A stretch of 64,000 nucleotides of DNA, from positions 186,001 through 250,000 of the forward strand of contig JAYEVE010000739.1 in the NCBI GenBank assembly GCA_036346375.1, written 5' to 3'. The notes beneath the pieces are model-generated. The model did no database searches. It worked only from the letters and a program-made list of their open reading frames with translations, and was not told the DNA's origin. Shown here in pieces: positions 35,993 through 48,714 of this stretch. Source of the DNA: Guadua angustifolia (taxonomy: Eukaryota; Streptophyta; Magnoliopsida; Poales; Poaceae). A program made the position numbers and the translations under genes. The first letter of the stretch is position 1; each line of letters opens with the position of its first letter.

Positions 35993-36904
35993 GATGAGGA
36001 CATCTCCACAACGGATACAACCAGCTCTAACTCCAATCTCCAGGATGAACCACCACTTCAAGGACCACTCACTCGAGCCCGTGCACATCAACTAAACTAT
36101 CGTGAAGGCGCTCCTAAGTATTCCAATTAATGATACAATGAATGGATGCTACTTAATTTTGTGATGATGTGATTATTCTTAGGAACCACGGGAAGACCTA
36201 CAATACTCAAGGGAGTTCGCGTCCGAGGGAAGAGCAAATTGAATCAGCTTGACTCCCCAGAGATGGTCAACTTCAAACGACCATAACTTTTGATCCAGGA
36301 GGTTTCTGGAGGTCTATGAGTACAAGAACAAAAGCTCTGGTCGTCCTCTTTCAAACCGATCTGAGATCATTTCCAAATTCCATCCGAGTCAACGGGAAAT
36401 CGCAAAACAATGCAGCGCACTTTTCCAGTCCGAGTCTAATTGGGCTTCAATCTCCTATTCCAAGTTGTATTCAGTCGGCCCATGTTAAGGCCTAGGGTTG
36501 CATGCCCCTTGGACTATATATAGCTAGCCGTCTCCATAATAAGGGTTTGGGTTTTGTTTGATTAAGTTAGCCCTTGCTACTGCTTGTACTCGCTGCGTCG
36601 ACTAGGCCGCCTGCCTACTTGTTCATCTAACCCCAAATTTCAAGTGTTCTTGTTTTAATCAATCTACATTCATATTCGCAATTGAGTTGCTTGTAATCCT
36701 TTTGTTCTTGCTTGTTCTTCGATTGCCGCAGGATCAAGACCTTCGTGGTCGTTGGTCGCTACACACGAGATCAATAACCTTCGTGGAGGGTGGTGTACCG
36801 CCGCTAAGGCGCAACGTCGGTTCGCAGAGTCGGGCCGCCAACTTCGCCCTCCACCAAATCGACGTTATCTTTTCTCATCGAAGATCGACGCCTAGTCCAT
36901 ATCA
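35993..36904 (+). mobile_element. Element B 3' fragment: pol C-terminus plus LTR
   Basis: Inserted in the opposite orientation to A2. It begins in element B pol, with sequence matching DEDISTTDTTSS and DEPPPLQGPLTRARAHQ, runs into an LTR from TGTGATTATTCTT (36168) to CTAGTCCATATCA (36904), 737 bp. A TATA box CTATATATAG is at 36514-36523. It is 5' truncated: no internal region upstream and no second LTR. No target-site duplication is identifiable because one end is truncated. Confidence 0.88.
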
Positions 36905-37677
36905 CCGCCTCAGTGCCTGGTGGGATGCCGCGAGCAATATCGCAGCCTGGGCGGTTTTGCTTGAAGAGGGAAGCACGGGCGTTAACTGCTCTTCCGCTAA
37001 CTCATTGGTTTCCGGGCCAAGCAGCGCGCGCCGCCTTTGTACCTGTGGGTGCGAGTTGGCTCGCCCCGTTGGTCGACCCTTGCTTTGCCGAGTCGGGCGC
37101 CAGAGCTCCAGCTCCCACCGCCGATGGAGCGGTCGGGCGAAGCTTGGGACGATCCGCCTGCCAGTCGCCGGCCACCGGCGCCGGATCGGTGGCGGCTCTT
37201 GGCTGCGGCGAAGCGGCCGGTTGATTGCTCACACCACCACGCAGATTCGCGGTGTAGTGCTCCGAGGCTTGCTTCCGGTCGGAGCCAGAGTCATCGCTTG
37301 GGAGTTTCCAAAATCTCGTGGAGAGGCCGCACGAGTCCACCATTGCCACGAAACACAACCCCGCTGGGGCGGTGGGTCCGCCGCAAAGGCGCGAGCGCCA
37401 TGGATGGCGGTGTTGCAAGACGGGCGCGCCGGCTTTGTAGCCGGCGTGAGGGCCTCGAGCTGAAGGTTGTCGAGGGTGTGGATGACTCGGTCCGGGCACC
37501 CCGCAGGAGCCCGGTTCCGGGACGTGGCGGGAGCAAGGCTGAGCTCTCCCGCCATGCTGACGACGAAATCGAGGGAACCAAAACGGATTCGGCTCCCGGG
37601 TGCCAGCACGTTGTCGTTGACGAAGGAATCCATCAAGGAAGCAAATGGGAGTCCGGAGACGTTGATGACGCGCAAGG
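36905..37677 (-). pseudogene. A2 gag leader / N-terminal region
   Basis: The minus-strand frame from 37680 leftwards reads ALRVINVSGLPFASLMDSFV, then NDNVLAPGSRIRFGSLDF and MAGELSLAPA, and continues to about 37229 without a stop. It follows the primer-binding region as in A1, where the same block is more damaged. No named domain was recognised. It is probably the N-terminal extension of gag. The overlapping 240-260-codon plus-strand ORFs are shadows. Confidence 0.6.
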
Positions 37678-37697
37678 CCCCTACCTGGCGTGCCAAC
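37678..37697 (-). other. Primer-binding region of A2
   Basis: On the minus strand GTTGGCACGCCAGGTAGGGG lies directly after the LTR terminus ACCGACA. Its position proves that the LTR at 37698-38662 is the 5' LTR of a minus-strand element. Confidence 0.7.
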
Positions 37698-38662
37698 TGT
37701 CGGTGTTTCGAGAACCGGCAAGTAAATTTGTAAGTCTTGAGGGGCCGCGCTCCCTGCTTTTGAATGGTTAGACCCAAAAGAGAAGAAAGAGGGTCCAAGG
37801 TTTATACCGGTTCGGCTGAATGTCCCTACTCCACAGGTAGTGGTGTGTGTTTGTATTGATGCCGATGATCTGCTGAGTTATAAGCGAGGGTCAGTGTAAG
37901 CCGTATGCGGTGGTCGATGGAGGGCTACGAAGAGCGGCGACCTCGAGCTCGTGTGTGCTTTGGCTCGTGCAAATGTTCGCTCGGGTCCGCCTGCCTCCCT
38001 CTCTTGTTCAGAGCGACCAAGCCTCCCCTTATATAGCCGGGAAACATGTTACATGGAGCGCAGAGGAAAAATGGATGGGGCACCTACGCATGGGAGTCTG
38101 GTCTTCCGCCGAGTCTCGGCCGCTAGACTTGACCTTGACGGTAGTCCGACGCCCCTGCGGGTTGGTGAAGACGCTGAGCGACGGCTCGTCCGTTTCTCCC
38201 GAAACAACAGATCTACTTCCAAGAAGGTCGTGCCGACATTGGTGTGTCACTTCTGAGATTGCCTCGAAGGTGCGCGGTGCCCCGCCATGGCTCTGGCCAT
38301 GATGAGCCTCGTGGTCACCTTGGTAGGTAGACGCATGGGAGCTGGTTTGTCGATGATTTGACGTAGGCTTCTTGGCGAGACACTCGAGCTTTGTTCGAGG
38401 TTGCCGATCCGTCCGACTCGCTGGTCCGCATCCTTGAATCGCCATTGTTGCAGTTGTTGGGCGCCTCGCCTCAGAAGCACTTGGTCGGACGGCTTCGGGT
38501 TGACTTGAGTATCGCTGGGGCGCCCGACCATCGCTGGTCGGACCGCTGGTCGGATTGGTCGAAGGCCGTGGGCCTCCGAGCAAGGCTTCCTGTGTGGGCG
38601 CGGTGGCGGCCCATATGCCTCTCCTGGGCCGCTGGGGATGCCCATGCCCTGGGTATCCGTCA
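37698..38662 (-). repeat. Gypsy family A, A2 5' LTR (minus)
   Basis: On the plus strand it starts TGTCGGTGTTTCGAGAACC and ends GGGTATCCGTCA, 965 bp. Satellite resumes at the next base. The TATATAAGGGGAGG promoter is present on the minus strand near 38028-38041. The 304-codon minus ORF 38943-38029 runs from satellite into this LTR and is not a gene. Confidence 0.88.
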
Positions 38663-41299
38663 CGAGGGCAATGCGGTGTACCTTCGGAGTGTTTCGCTTC
38701 AGGGCAAGGTTTCATAAAGTCGACATGTTCGGATCCCGGTTTGAATGAAATTAACACCAGAGCAAAATCGAGCGAAACAAGATCTAATGATAACGGAGAC
38801 ACAGGAGTGCAACCCGGTGCATCTTGGGAGTGTTTCGCTCCGGTGCAAACTTTCACAAAATCCACAAGTTTGGATCTCAACTTGTTCGAAATTAACATCA
38901 AATCAAATTCAACCGAAACAAGCTCCGACAAGACCGACAACACTTACGAGGACAATCCAGTGTGTCTTCGGAGTGTTTCGCTTCGTGGCAAACATTCACC
39001 AATTCCACTTGTTCGGATCTCGGTTTGAGTGAAATTAACACCAGAGCGAATTTGAGCGAAACAAGGTCTAATGAGACCAGCGACACATAGGAGTGCAACT
39101 TGGTGCATCTTGGGAGTGTTTCGCTCCGGTGCAAACTTTCACAAAATCCACCTGTTCGGATATCAACTTGTTCAAAATTAACATCAAATCCAATTCGACC
39201 GAAACAAGCTCCAACAAGATCGACAACAGTTACGAGGGCAATCGGTGTGTCTTCGGAGTGTTTCGCTTCGAGGCAAACATTCATAAAGTCCACTTGTTCG
39301 GATCCCGGTTTGAATGAAATTAACACCAAAGCGAAATCGAGGGAAACAAGCTCCAATGGGACCGGTGACACATAGGAGTGCAACCCGGTGCATTTTGGGA
39401 GTGTTTCATTCGCAAACTTTCACAAAATCCACTGCTCAGATCTCAACTTGTTCAAATTAACATCAAATCGACTTCGACCAAAACAAGCTCCAACAAGACC
39501 GACAACACTTACGAGGGCAATCCGGTGTGTCTTCGGAGTGTTTCGCTTCATGGCAAACATTTAAAAGTCCACTTGTTCAGATCCCAGTTTGAATGAAATT
39601 AACACCGTGAGCTTAAATCGAGCAAAACAAGCACTAATGAGACCGGCGACACATAGGAGTGCAACCAGTATCTTGGGAGTGTTTCGCTCCGGTGCAAACT
39701 TTCACAAAATCCACCTGTTCGGATCTCAACTTGTTCGAAATTAACATCAAATCGAATTCAACCGAAACAAGCTCCAACAAGACCGACGACACTTACGAGG
39801 GCAATCCGGTGTGTCTTCGGAGTGTTTCGCTTCGGAGCAAGGTTTCATAAAGTTGACTTGTTCAGATCCCAGTTTGAATGAAATTAACACCAGAGCGAAA
39901 TCGAGCGAAATAAGCTCTAATAAGAACGGCGACACATAGGAGTGCAACCCGGTGCTTCTTTGGAGTGTTTCGCTCCGGTGCAAACTTTCACAAAATCCAA
40001 TTGCTCGATCTCAACTTGTTCAAATTAACATCAAATCAATTTAACCAAACAAGCTCCAACAAGACCGATTTACACTTACGAGGGCAATCCGTGTGTCTTC
40101 GAGTGTTTCGCCGGAGCAAGGTTTCATAAAGTTGACTTGTTCGGATCCCGTTGAATGAAATTAACACCGAGCTTAAATCGAGCTAAATAAGCTCTAATAA
40201 GAACGGCGACAATAGGAGTGCAACCCGGCATCTTTGGAGTGTTTCATCCGGCAAACTTTCACAAAATCCACTTGCTCGATCTCAACTTGTTCAAATTAAC
40301 ATCAAATCGAATTTCACCAAACAAGCTCCAACTAGACCGACAACACTTACGAGGGCAATCCGTCCGCTTCTGAGTGTTTCAGATCGGGCAAATTTTTATA
40401 AAGTCCACTTGTTCAGATCCCGGATTGAATGAAATTAACACCAGAGCGAATCGAGCGTAAACAAGCTCCAATGTGACCGCAACACATAGGAGTTCAACCC
40501 GTGCATTTTGGGATTGTTTCGCCCAAAGGCAAACTTTCACAAAATCCAATTGCTCGATCTCAACTTGTTCAAATTGACATCACATCAAATTCAACCAAAA
40601 CAAGCCGTAATAAGACCGACAACACTTACGGGGCAATCCAAAGGTGTCTTCGAGTGTTTCGCTTCGGGCAAACATTCACAAAGTCCACTTGTTCGATCCC
40701 GGCTTGAATGAAATTAGCACCACAGGAAATCGAGCGAAACAAGCACTAATGAGACCGCGACACATAGGAGTACAACCTGGTGCATCTTGGGAGTGTTTCT
40801 TCGTGCAAACTTTCATAAAATCCACCGATTCGATCTCAACTTGTTCGGTTAACATCAAATCGAATTCGATCAAACAAGCTCCAACAAGACCGACAACACT
40901 TACGAGGGCAATCCGGTGTCTTCGAGTGTTTCGCTCGGGCAAAGATTCATAAAGTCCACTTGTTCGATCCCGGTTTGAATGAAATTAACACTAGAGCTAA
41001 ATCGAGCTAAACAAGCTCTAATGAGAACGGCGACACATAGGAGTGCAACCCGGCATCTTGGGAGTGTTTCTTCGTGCAAACTTTCACAAAATCCACTGCT
41101 CGATCTCAACTTGTTCAAATTAGCATCAAATCAAATTCAACCAAACAAGTTTCCAACAAGACCGACACACTTACGAGGGCAATCCGTGTCTTCTGAGTGT
41201 TTCACTCGCAAAGTTTCATAAAGTCCACTTGTTGGGATCCTGCTTGAATGAAATTAACACCAGAGCTAAATCGAGCTAAACAAGCTCTAATGAGAACGG
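38663..41299. repeat. Satellite block 3
   Basis: About nine dimers of the 286-bp satellite, entering in half A at CGAGGGCAATG and leaving in half B at CTAATGAGAACGG. From about 40172 on it is matched by block 4 including private variants such as GGGATTGTTTCGC, AAATTTTTATAAAG and GAAATTAGCACCAC. Units after about 40000 have many 1-3 base losses that are absent or fewer in block 4. Confidence 0.93.
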
Positions 41300-42045
41300 T
41301 GATATGGACTAGGCGCCCCAATCTTTCGATGAGAGAAGGTAGCATCGATTTGGTGGAGGACGGTTGACGTCCGACCACAACGAACCCGACGCTATGCCTT
41401 AGCTTAATCGATACACCACCTCCTCAAGGTTATTGATCCTCGGTAGCGCGACCAACCTGACCACTTAAGGTCATTGTTCTCGCGAGCAATCGAAGAACCA
41501 GCAAGAACAAGGGTTACAACCAACTCAATTGCTAATATGAATGTAGATTGATTCTGAAACAAGAACACTCAAATTTTGGGTTCCGATGAACAAGTAGACG
41601 GGCGGCGAGGTCGCACGCCGAAAGTACAAACAGTAGCAATGGCTAACTTAATCAAACAAAACTCAAACCCTAATTATGGTGACGGCTAGCTATATATAGT
41701 CCAAGAGACGTGCAACCCTAGGCCTTAACATGGGCCGACTGAATACAACTCGGATTAAGAGATTGAAGCCCAATTAGACTCGGACTGAAAAGGCCGCTGA
41801 ATTGATTTGCGATTCTCGCTGACTCAAAACGAATTTGAAGGTGATCTCGGTCGGTTTGAAAGAGGATGACCAGAGCTTTCGTTCTTGTACTCATAGATCT
41901 CCAGAAGCCTCCTAGATCAAAAGTTATGGCCATTTGAAGTTGACCATCTCTGGGAGTCCGAAGCTGATTCCAATTTGCTCTTCCCTTCGAACGCGAACTC
42001 CCTTGTGCATTGTAGGTCTTTCCCGTGGTTCCTAAGAATAATCAC
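41300..42045 (-). repeat. Element B copy 1, 3' LTR
   Basis: On the plus strand TGATATGGACTAGG to AAGAATAATCACA, 746 bp, directly after satellite. It matches 53908-54655. The minus-strand TATA (CTATATATAG) lies near 41690-41700. The pol reading frame of the element runs into this LTR. Confidence 0.92.
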
Positions 42046-43460
42046 ATCATCACAAAAATTAAATAGCATCCCATTCATTGTATCATCAAGTGGAATACTT
42101 AGGAACGCCTTCACATGATAGTTTTGTTGATGTGCACGGGCTCGAGTGAGTGGTCCTTGAAGTGGTGGTGGTTCATCCCGATGAGTGTTAGAGCTGGTTG
42201 TATCCGCTAGGAGATGTCCTCATCATCCTCCCCTCTGAAATGGAGTCGCCCTCGACTCAAGGTCATCTTCATCACCCATGTACGGCTTCAAATCAGCAAC
42301 ATTGAAAGAATTGCTTACACGTAATCTGCAGGCAATCAAGCTTGTATGCATTATCATTTATCTTAGCAATCACCGTAAAAGGACCATCAGTTCTAGGCAT
42401 CAATTTAGACTTTCGCAAATCAGAAACCTATCCTTTCTCAAGTGCAACCACACAAGATCTCCGTGTTCAAAAGTTACTCTTCCTACCATGACTACCAAGA
42501 GCTCTATATTTAGCATTCATGCGCCAATGTTATCTTTAGTAGTCTCATGTAATTTCAGCACTAAATCAGCACGCTTAGCAAGATTCAAGTTTACTTTTTT
42601 CAGAACATGGTAAAGGCAAAATATCAATGGGTTCACGAGGATTGAAACCATATACCACCTGAAAAGGAGTCATCTTGGTAGTAGAATGCAATGAACGGTT
42701 GTAGGCAAACTCTCATGAGGTAGGCACTCTTCCCACATCTTCAAATTTTTCTTCAAATGGTTCTCAACATTGTAGGACAACATTCTGCTGACCACTTCAT
42801 TTGGCCATCAGCTTGAGGGTGACATGTAGTAGAAAACAAGAGCTTGGTACCCGCTTCTTCCAAAGCGCTCGCCAAAATGACTCAAAAATTTTGCATCCCG
42901 GTCCGACACAATTGTGGAAGGCACTCCATGTAGGCTAACTATCTCCCGAAAAATAAATCAAGCAATGTTTGTAGCATCATCACTCTTGTGACAAGGTATA
43001 AAATGTGCCATCTTAGAAAAGCGATCCACGACAACAAATATGCTATCCTCCCTCTTTGTCCTAGGCAGCCTAAAACAAAGTCCATTGAAATGTCCTCCAG
43101 GAACACTAGGAACAGGAAGAGGCATATATAACCCATGTGGGTTCACCAGTGACTTAGCTTTTATTGCAAATAGAACACTGATGCATTTAGCGCCCACATC
43201 GAAGCCTCATCTTTGGCCAATAAAAATGATTGGCCAACACATCCTCTATCTTCTTCACACCAAAGTGGCCCATCGCCCTCCTCCATGCGCTTCGAATCAA
43301 CAACAAGCTTAACAGATCCAAATTGAATACATAGCTTGTTAGCACGAAACACAAAACCATCATTAACAATGAACTTATTCCGCACTCTTCCTTCCTTACA
43401 ATTTAGCAAAACATCTTTAAAATCAACATCGTTTATATTGCTCTTTAATCGCTTCCAAGC
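42046..43460 (-). pseudogene. Element B copy 1 integrase, frameshifted
   Basis: Same sequence as the nearly intact integrase frame of copy 2 (55759-54599), but broken at many small indels. Readable pieces are GLCFRLPRTKREDSIFVVVD with RFSKMAHFIPCHKSDDATN (43130-42958). Comparison with copy 2 shows losses at CAG/CTG/CC sites, for example CACTTCATTTGG against CACTTCAGTTTGG, and CCCGAAAAATAA against CCCTGAAAAATAA. This suggests sequencing error rather than evolutionary decay. Confidence 0.85.
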
Positions 43461-44955
43461 CAAAGATTTTAGAGTCTAGTTGTGAAAGCATGGAATATCG
43501 CTGAGATAAAGCATCAGAATAATATTGTCCTTCCCTTCTTGTGTTTGATAACATAAGGAAAAGACTCAATGAATTCTACCCATGCTGCATGCCTACGGTT
43601 CAACTTGTTTTGGCTACTTAATGTACTTCAAAGATTCATGATCCGATGGATAACAAACTCTTTGGGCCATAAATAATGTTGCCAAGTCTCTAATGTTCGA
43701 ACTAGTGCATACAATTCCTTATCATAAGTTGAATAGTTCAAACGAGGCATGATAATTTCTCACCAAATAAGCGATCGGCTTACCTTCTGGATCAAGACGC
43801 CCAATCCCAATACCACTAGCCACACTCAAGTTCAAAAGTCTTACCAAAGTCCGGGAGTTGGAGTAGTGGTGCATGAGTCACTTTTTCTTTCAATAAGTTA
43901 AAGGCATCTTCATGTGACATGCCCCATTGAAAACCACGCCTTTCTTGGACAACTCATTCAAGGGTGTAGCAATCAGATCAAATCTTTCACGGTTTGACGG
44001 TAGAATCCCGAAGTCCAAGGAAACTCCGCGACTAGGGACTGCTTTGAGGAGTCGGCCAACTCAATTGCTCTCCACCTTGGCTTGATCAACTTCGATTCCT
44101 GCGGAGTAACAACATAGCCAAGAAAAGCGACTCGACGGTACAAAATGTGCACTTCTCAAGGTTACCAAACAAACGTGCCTCTCAGAAAGCGCCAAAAACA
44201 GCACGCAAATGAGCAAGATGTTCATCTAATGATTTGCTATAGATCAAGATATCATCAAAGTATACCACCACAAATCTACCAATGAAAGCACGCAAAACTT
44301 CATTCATTAGTCTCATGAAAGTGCTAGGTGCGTGGTCAATCCAAAAGGCATCACTAACCACTCATATAGACCTAACTTGGTTTTGAAAGCTGTCTTCCAT
44401 TCATCACCTAATTTCATGCGGATTTGGTGGTAACCACTACGCAAATCAACCTTAGAGAACACAAGAGAGCCACTTAATTCATCAAGCATATCATCTAACC
44501 TAAGAATAGGATGACGATATCCGATGGTAATATTATTGATTGCTCTACAATCCACACACATACGCCTATGATCCATCCTTCTTAGGAACTAAAAGAACCG
44601 AACAAAGACAAGGACTAAGAGATTCACGACGCACTCTTTGTCAAGCGCTCTGCACTTGGCGTTGTATCTCCTTTGTTTCTTCCGGATTAGTCCTATATGG
44701 CACTCTGACAAGCAAAGACGCCCAGAATGAGGTCAATCGATGCTCAATCCTCGAATTGGTGGCAATCCCGAGGAACATCCTTGGGAAAAACATCAGCATA
44801 CTCCTGCAAAAGGTTAGTCACAGCAGAAGGCAAAGCAGCAGGTATCTCCTCAATTGAGAACAAAGCATCCTTGCAAAATAAAGCATAGCAAACGGATTCA
44901 TCAACATCCAGTTCCTTCACAATAGATTTGGTAGCGAGAAAACATGCTCCTTTCA
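43461..44955 (-). pseudogene. Element B copy 1 RT and RNase H, frameshifted
   Basis: The minus frame 44576-44313 reads MCVDCRAINNITIGYRHPI, RLDDMLDELSGSLVFSKVDL, RSGYHQIRMKLGDEWKTAF and LYEWLVMPFGL, unmistakable Ty3/gypsy RT. The upstream frame 44956-44744 is the start of the RT linker (KELDVDESVCYALF). RNase H sequence is recognisable near 43500-44000 but in short frames. Every block has an intact or nearly intact counterpart in copy 2. Confidence 0.9.
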
Positions 44956-46829
44956 ACTTAATCTCATTTTTGGTATCACCAATGAATTAGATGTTTTTGT
45001 AACATTTGCATCAATCTTTTGCTTATTAGCTCTAGTAATGTCCTCTTTAATTATGGAATCGAGTCATAGGATGCAACACAATCTTCCTCCCTTATGCACA
45101 AAAAGAATACTAGTTGGCTCTCCCATCATGCATGTAACTTTTATCATATTGCCAAGGTCTACCTAACAATATAGAACATGCTTGCATAGGAACGACATCA
45201 CATTCAAAAAATCATGATAGGAACCAATAGCAAATTGTACTCTCACCAAGCGCAGTTACCTTAACCTTACCAATGCTGTGAACCATTGAACATAGTAGGG
45301 TTAGGTGCGGTCTGCTCCAACGCAAGCTTCTCCACCATGTCCACGCTTGCAAGGTTGTTGCAACTTCCTCTCGTCAATGATCACACGACATGATCACTCC
45401 TTGACGACACACTTGGTTTGGAACAGGTTGTGCCGCTGATTTTGGTCGGTCTTTCCAATCTGAACACTCAATACACGCTGCATAATGAGGCTCTCATAAT
45501 GGTCAAGATGGTTGGCCTTAATGTGATCTTCCCGGTCATGATCATCTTCACTCCTCGCATTGTCACCGCAAGCATAGCATATGTCTCTTCATCCAAATCA
45601 CTAGCGTAAGAAAACTCACCATTGTCTCGCATAATCAAGACAAGCTTGTTTCGGCATTGACTCATGTGACCATACCCTTGCATTGATGGCATTGCACATC
45701 CTCGCCCTCCCAGCTTGAAGCAACCAGTAGAGCTGCATGGCCTGTGCAGAGTTTTTGTTACCTCCAAGCCTTGGAAGTCGGCACGGCAGATGGAGGTCGA
45801 TTCTCGTTGTTGCTGGAGGACGGTGCACATTGCTCTTGTGGTTGTAGATGGAGCTCGTGGTTGACCAAGTGTTAGTACGACCGATAAACATTAGTTCTCG
45901 TATAGACCATTTATGCTGCCCTCAAGACTTTCTTTCAAAGATGGCAAGCAAGATGAAATAAGCAAGTGATTGAATTATATTCCTTGTAACTAAGAATGTC
46001 ATAAATCTCACTGCTTCAACCCACCCATAAATCTAGCCATAGCACCTTTCTCGACTCTCTATACCACAAACAAGAACATGCCCATTTGTAATTCCCGATA
46101 GTACTCCTCTACACTCTTACTATCTTGTTTAAGCATTGAAGCTTATTTAACAAATCACGCGGTAATAAGAGGGAACAAATCTAGCTCAGATGATTCTTTT
46201 TCAAATCAGCCCAGCTTTTGTGCAAAGATCGGATTTTTTCGTTCAAACTCACTCCACCAAACAGAGGCAAAATCAGTGAACTCACTAGTGGTAGCTCTAA
46301 CCCTTTGTTTTCGTGATACTCATGACATGCAAACTTTTGTTCTACCGCTAATTCCCTATGTGAGGTATGCATCAGATCATATTTACCATCAAAAGGAGGC
46401 ATGGTGAATTTAACCTTACCAAGAGAATCATCATAGTCACGCACTCATGCCGGGCAAGGACCCATACCATGCCGGCTATGGATGAAGTTGACGCTGCGTG
46501 GTCTTTCAAGCTCCAAGTCGACAGCCAGAAGTTGTCGACGTCTCATCCACCCACGCCTAACTCACCATTATCACAGGCAAGCAGGAGGCACTGCCCATGT
46601 CCTCAAGGCGCCGCAACACTCCGCTGTTGGTATTGATGGTGCCAACAGAACCTCCAAATTTGTCACCTGTGTTGGTGTCAATCGAGCCTTCTCCACTGCC
46701 CCATCAGCCATTTACCACCTGCACATCACCATCAAGACCTCTATATGCAGCTTGAATTGGCGATCGAATGTTGAATGATTCCCTAGTGCGAGGGGAATGT
46801 TGTCCATCATTGCTCGATGTTCCCGACAT
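44956..46829 (-). pseudogene. Element B copy 1 gag and protease, frameshifted
   Basis: The start ATG complement is at 46827-46829. Gag pieces include DYDDSLGKVKFTMPPFDGKY (46440 region). The zinc knuckle appears as GYGHMSQC in frame 45830-45468 followed by SDLDEETYAMLA. The protease lies at about 45000-45400. Compared with copy 2 the knuckle has lost a codon (copy 2: GYGHMRSQC). Confidence 0.88.
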
Positions 46830-47979
46830 GGTTAGAAAGCAAAAGAATGAATAAATACAGGAAAGGGCACTGCCTCTCAACTCTCAACTTGTATCACCAA
46901 ACTCTACCAGTTCTTACCAAGCCTTAGCAGGAGGTGTCGTGACCATGAGTCAAAATCTCCGGAGAGGTGGTGTACAGTGCCAAACGCAAGAGCCTAGTAA
47001 GTTGTAGTTTTTCCAGGAGCTATAGGTGGGTGGTAATTGTAACAAAGGATAGCTCATACCACAATAGTCACAACAAGTTGAATAAACGCTCTACAACAGA
47101 AGGTGCTGGTCCTAGCCTCAAACCACGCTTAGAGACGCGAGCCTAATCACCAACGATCCCACGTAAACGCAATGAGAACATCCTCAACACAAAGCAAGCA
47201 GCTAGGGCTCCTCCTTTTTTGATTTTTTTTCTTTTTTATGGAGCCCTAAACCGAAAAATGACTCAAAGGACTCCAAACAACACTCACCACACACACCCCT
47301 TTTTGTTGACCAGGTATAAAGGTAATAAAAAGATACTCTCTCTCTCAACTTTGGTTTGCAATTGATCTCGCTGCTTTTGGAAATTGCACTTGCCTTTTTT
47401 CTTCTTGATATGCACATCGAAAGCATTCTGGACGACACAAGCAAGGCTGAAAGCACTTTGGGCACCAGCTTGTTGCAGTTGTAGCACTTCCATCACCGAC
47501 GCAGAGGGCGAGGACTCCGGTGACCAGCTAACTCAAGGGAGAGCACTCACATCGCGACGCTAGCAAGGAAAGCACTCGGCACAAAGGCATTACCTAATAG
47601 CTAGCACTCGCCACTGTGGCACGCGATGGGTGAGCACTTTGCGACTGTGGCACGCGATGGGCGAGCAGTTTTAAAGGTACTTTCTTTTTTTTGAATCGTT
47701 ATCCACTAAAGACTCCGACCAATTACGACGCGATCAGGATCCAAACGTGACTAACTCAAACTCTAAGGGCATAAAACTAAAGACCAAGAACCCAACTCGA
47801 CGGAGCAACCGTGAATTCAACAAGCCGAGACTACAAAGAAAAGCAAGGCACAAAAGTCTTGGATCAAGGGTGACTATCACTATAGATGTATTTCTATCCG
47901 GTTTTTTCTCGATCAGTAGGTATAAGAAAACAACGAAAAGAAGATCTCTCACCGAGCAACCTTGAGCTCGATACCACCC
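46830..47979 (-). other. Element B copy 1 leader and primer-binding site
   Basis: Noncoding leader with poly-T/poly-C-T runs (47211-47240), degenerate ~32-bp repeats (about 47400-47670), and a primer-binding site complement GCTCGATACCA at 47966-47976. Copy 2 has the expected GCTCTGATACCA, so one T in a CTG context is missing here. Confidence 0.8.
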
Positions 47980-48713
47980 GATATGGACTAGGTGTCCCGA
48001 TCTTCGATGAGAGAAGGTAGGCCGATTTGGTGGAGGACGGTTGACGGCCCCACTACAACGAACCCGACGTGCGCTTTAGCGACCGTACACCACCTCCCGA
48101 AGGTTATTGATCCCACGGTAGCGCGACCAACCCGACCACGAAGGTCGTTGTTCCACGAGCAATCAAGAACCAGAAGAACAAGGGATTACAAGCAACTCAA
48201 TTCGAATATGAATGTAGATTGATTCTCAAACAAGAACACTCAAATTTAGGGTTCCGGCGAACAAGTAGACTAGCGACCTAGCTCAAGAAAAGTAGTACAA
48301 GCAAGAGCAATGGCTAACTTAATCAAACAAAACCCAAACCGTAATTATGGTGACGGCTAGCTATATATAGTCCAAGAGACGGCAACCCTAGGCCTTAACA
48401 TGGGCCGATCAATACAACTCGGATTAAGAGATTGAAGCCCCAACTTAGACTCGATCGAAAAGGCCGCTGCATTGTTTTATGATTTCATTGACTCGTAACG
48501 AATTTGATGTGATCTCGGATCGGTTTGAAAGAGGACGCACCAGAGCTTTCGTTTGTACTCATAGACCTCCGTAAGCCTCCTAGATCAAAAGTTATGACCA
48601 TTTGAAGTTGACCATCTCGGAGTCCGAAGTTGATTCTAATTTGTTTTTCCTTCTGGACGCGAACTCCCTTGTGCATTGTAGGTCTTTCCCTGTGGTTCCT
48701 AAGAATAATCACA
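47980..48713 (-). repeat. Element B copy 1, 5' LTR
   Basis: On the plus strand (T)GATATGGACTAGG to AAGAATAATCACA; the first T is missing compared with copy 2. It differs from the 3' LTR at fixed positions (for example GCATTGTTTT against GAATTGATTTG) that are the same in copy 2, so the two copies share one insertion history. Confidence 0.9.
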
Positions 48714-48714
48714 T

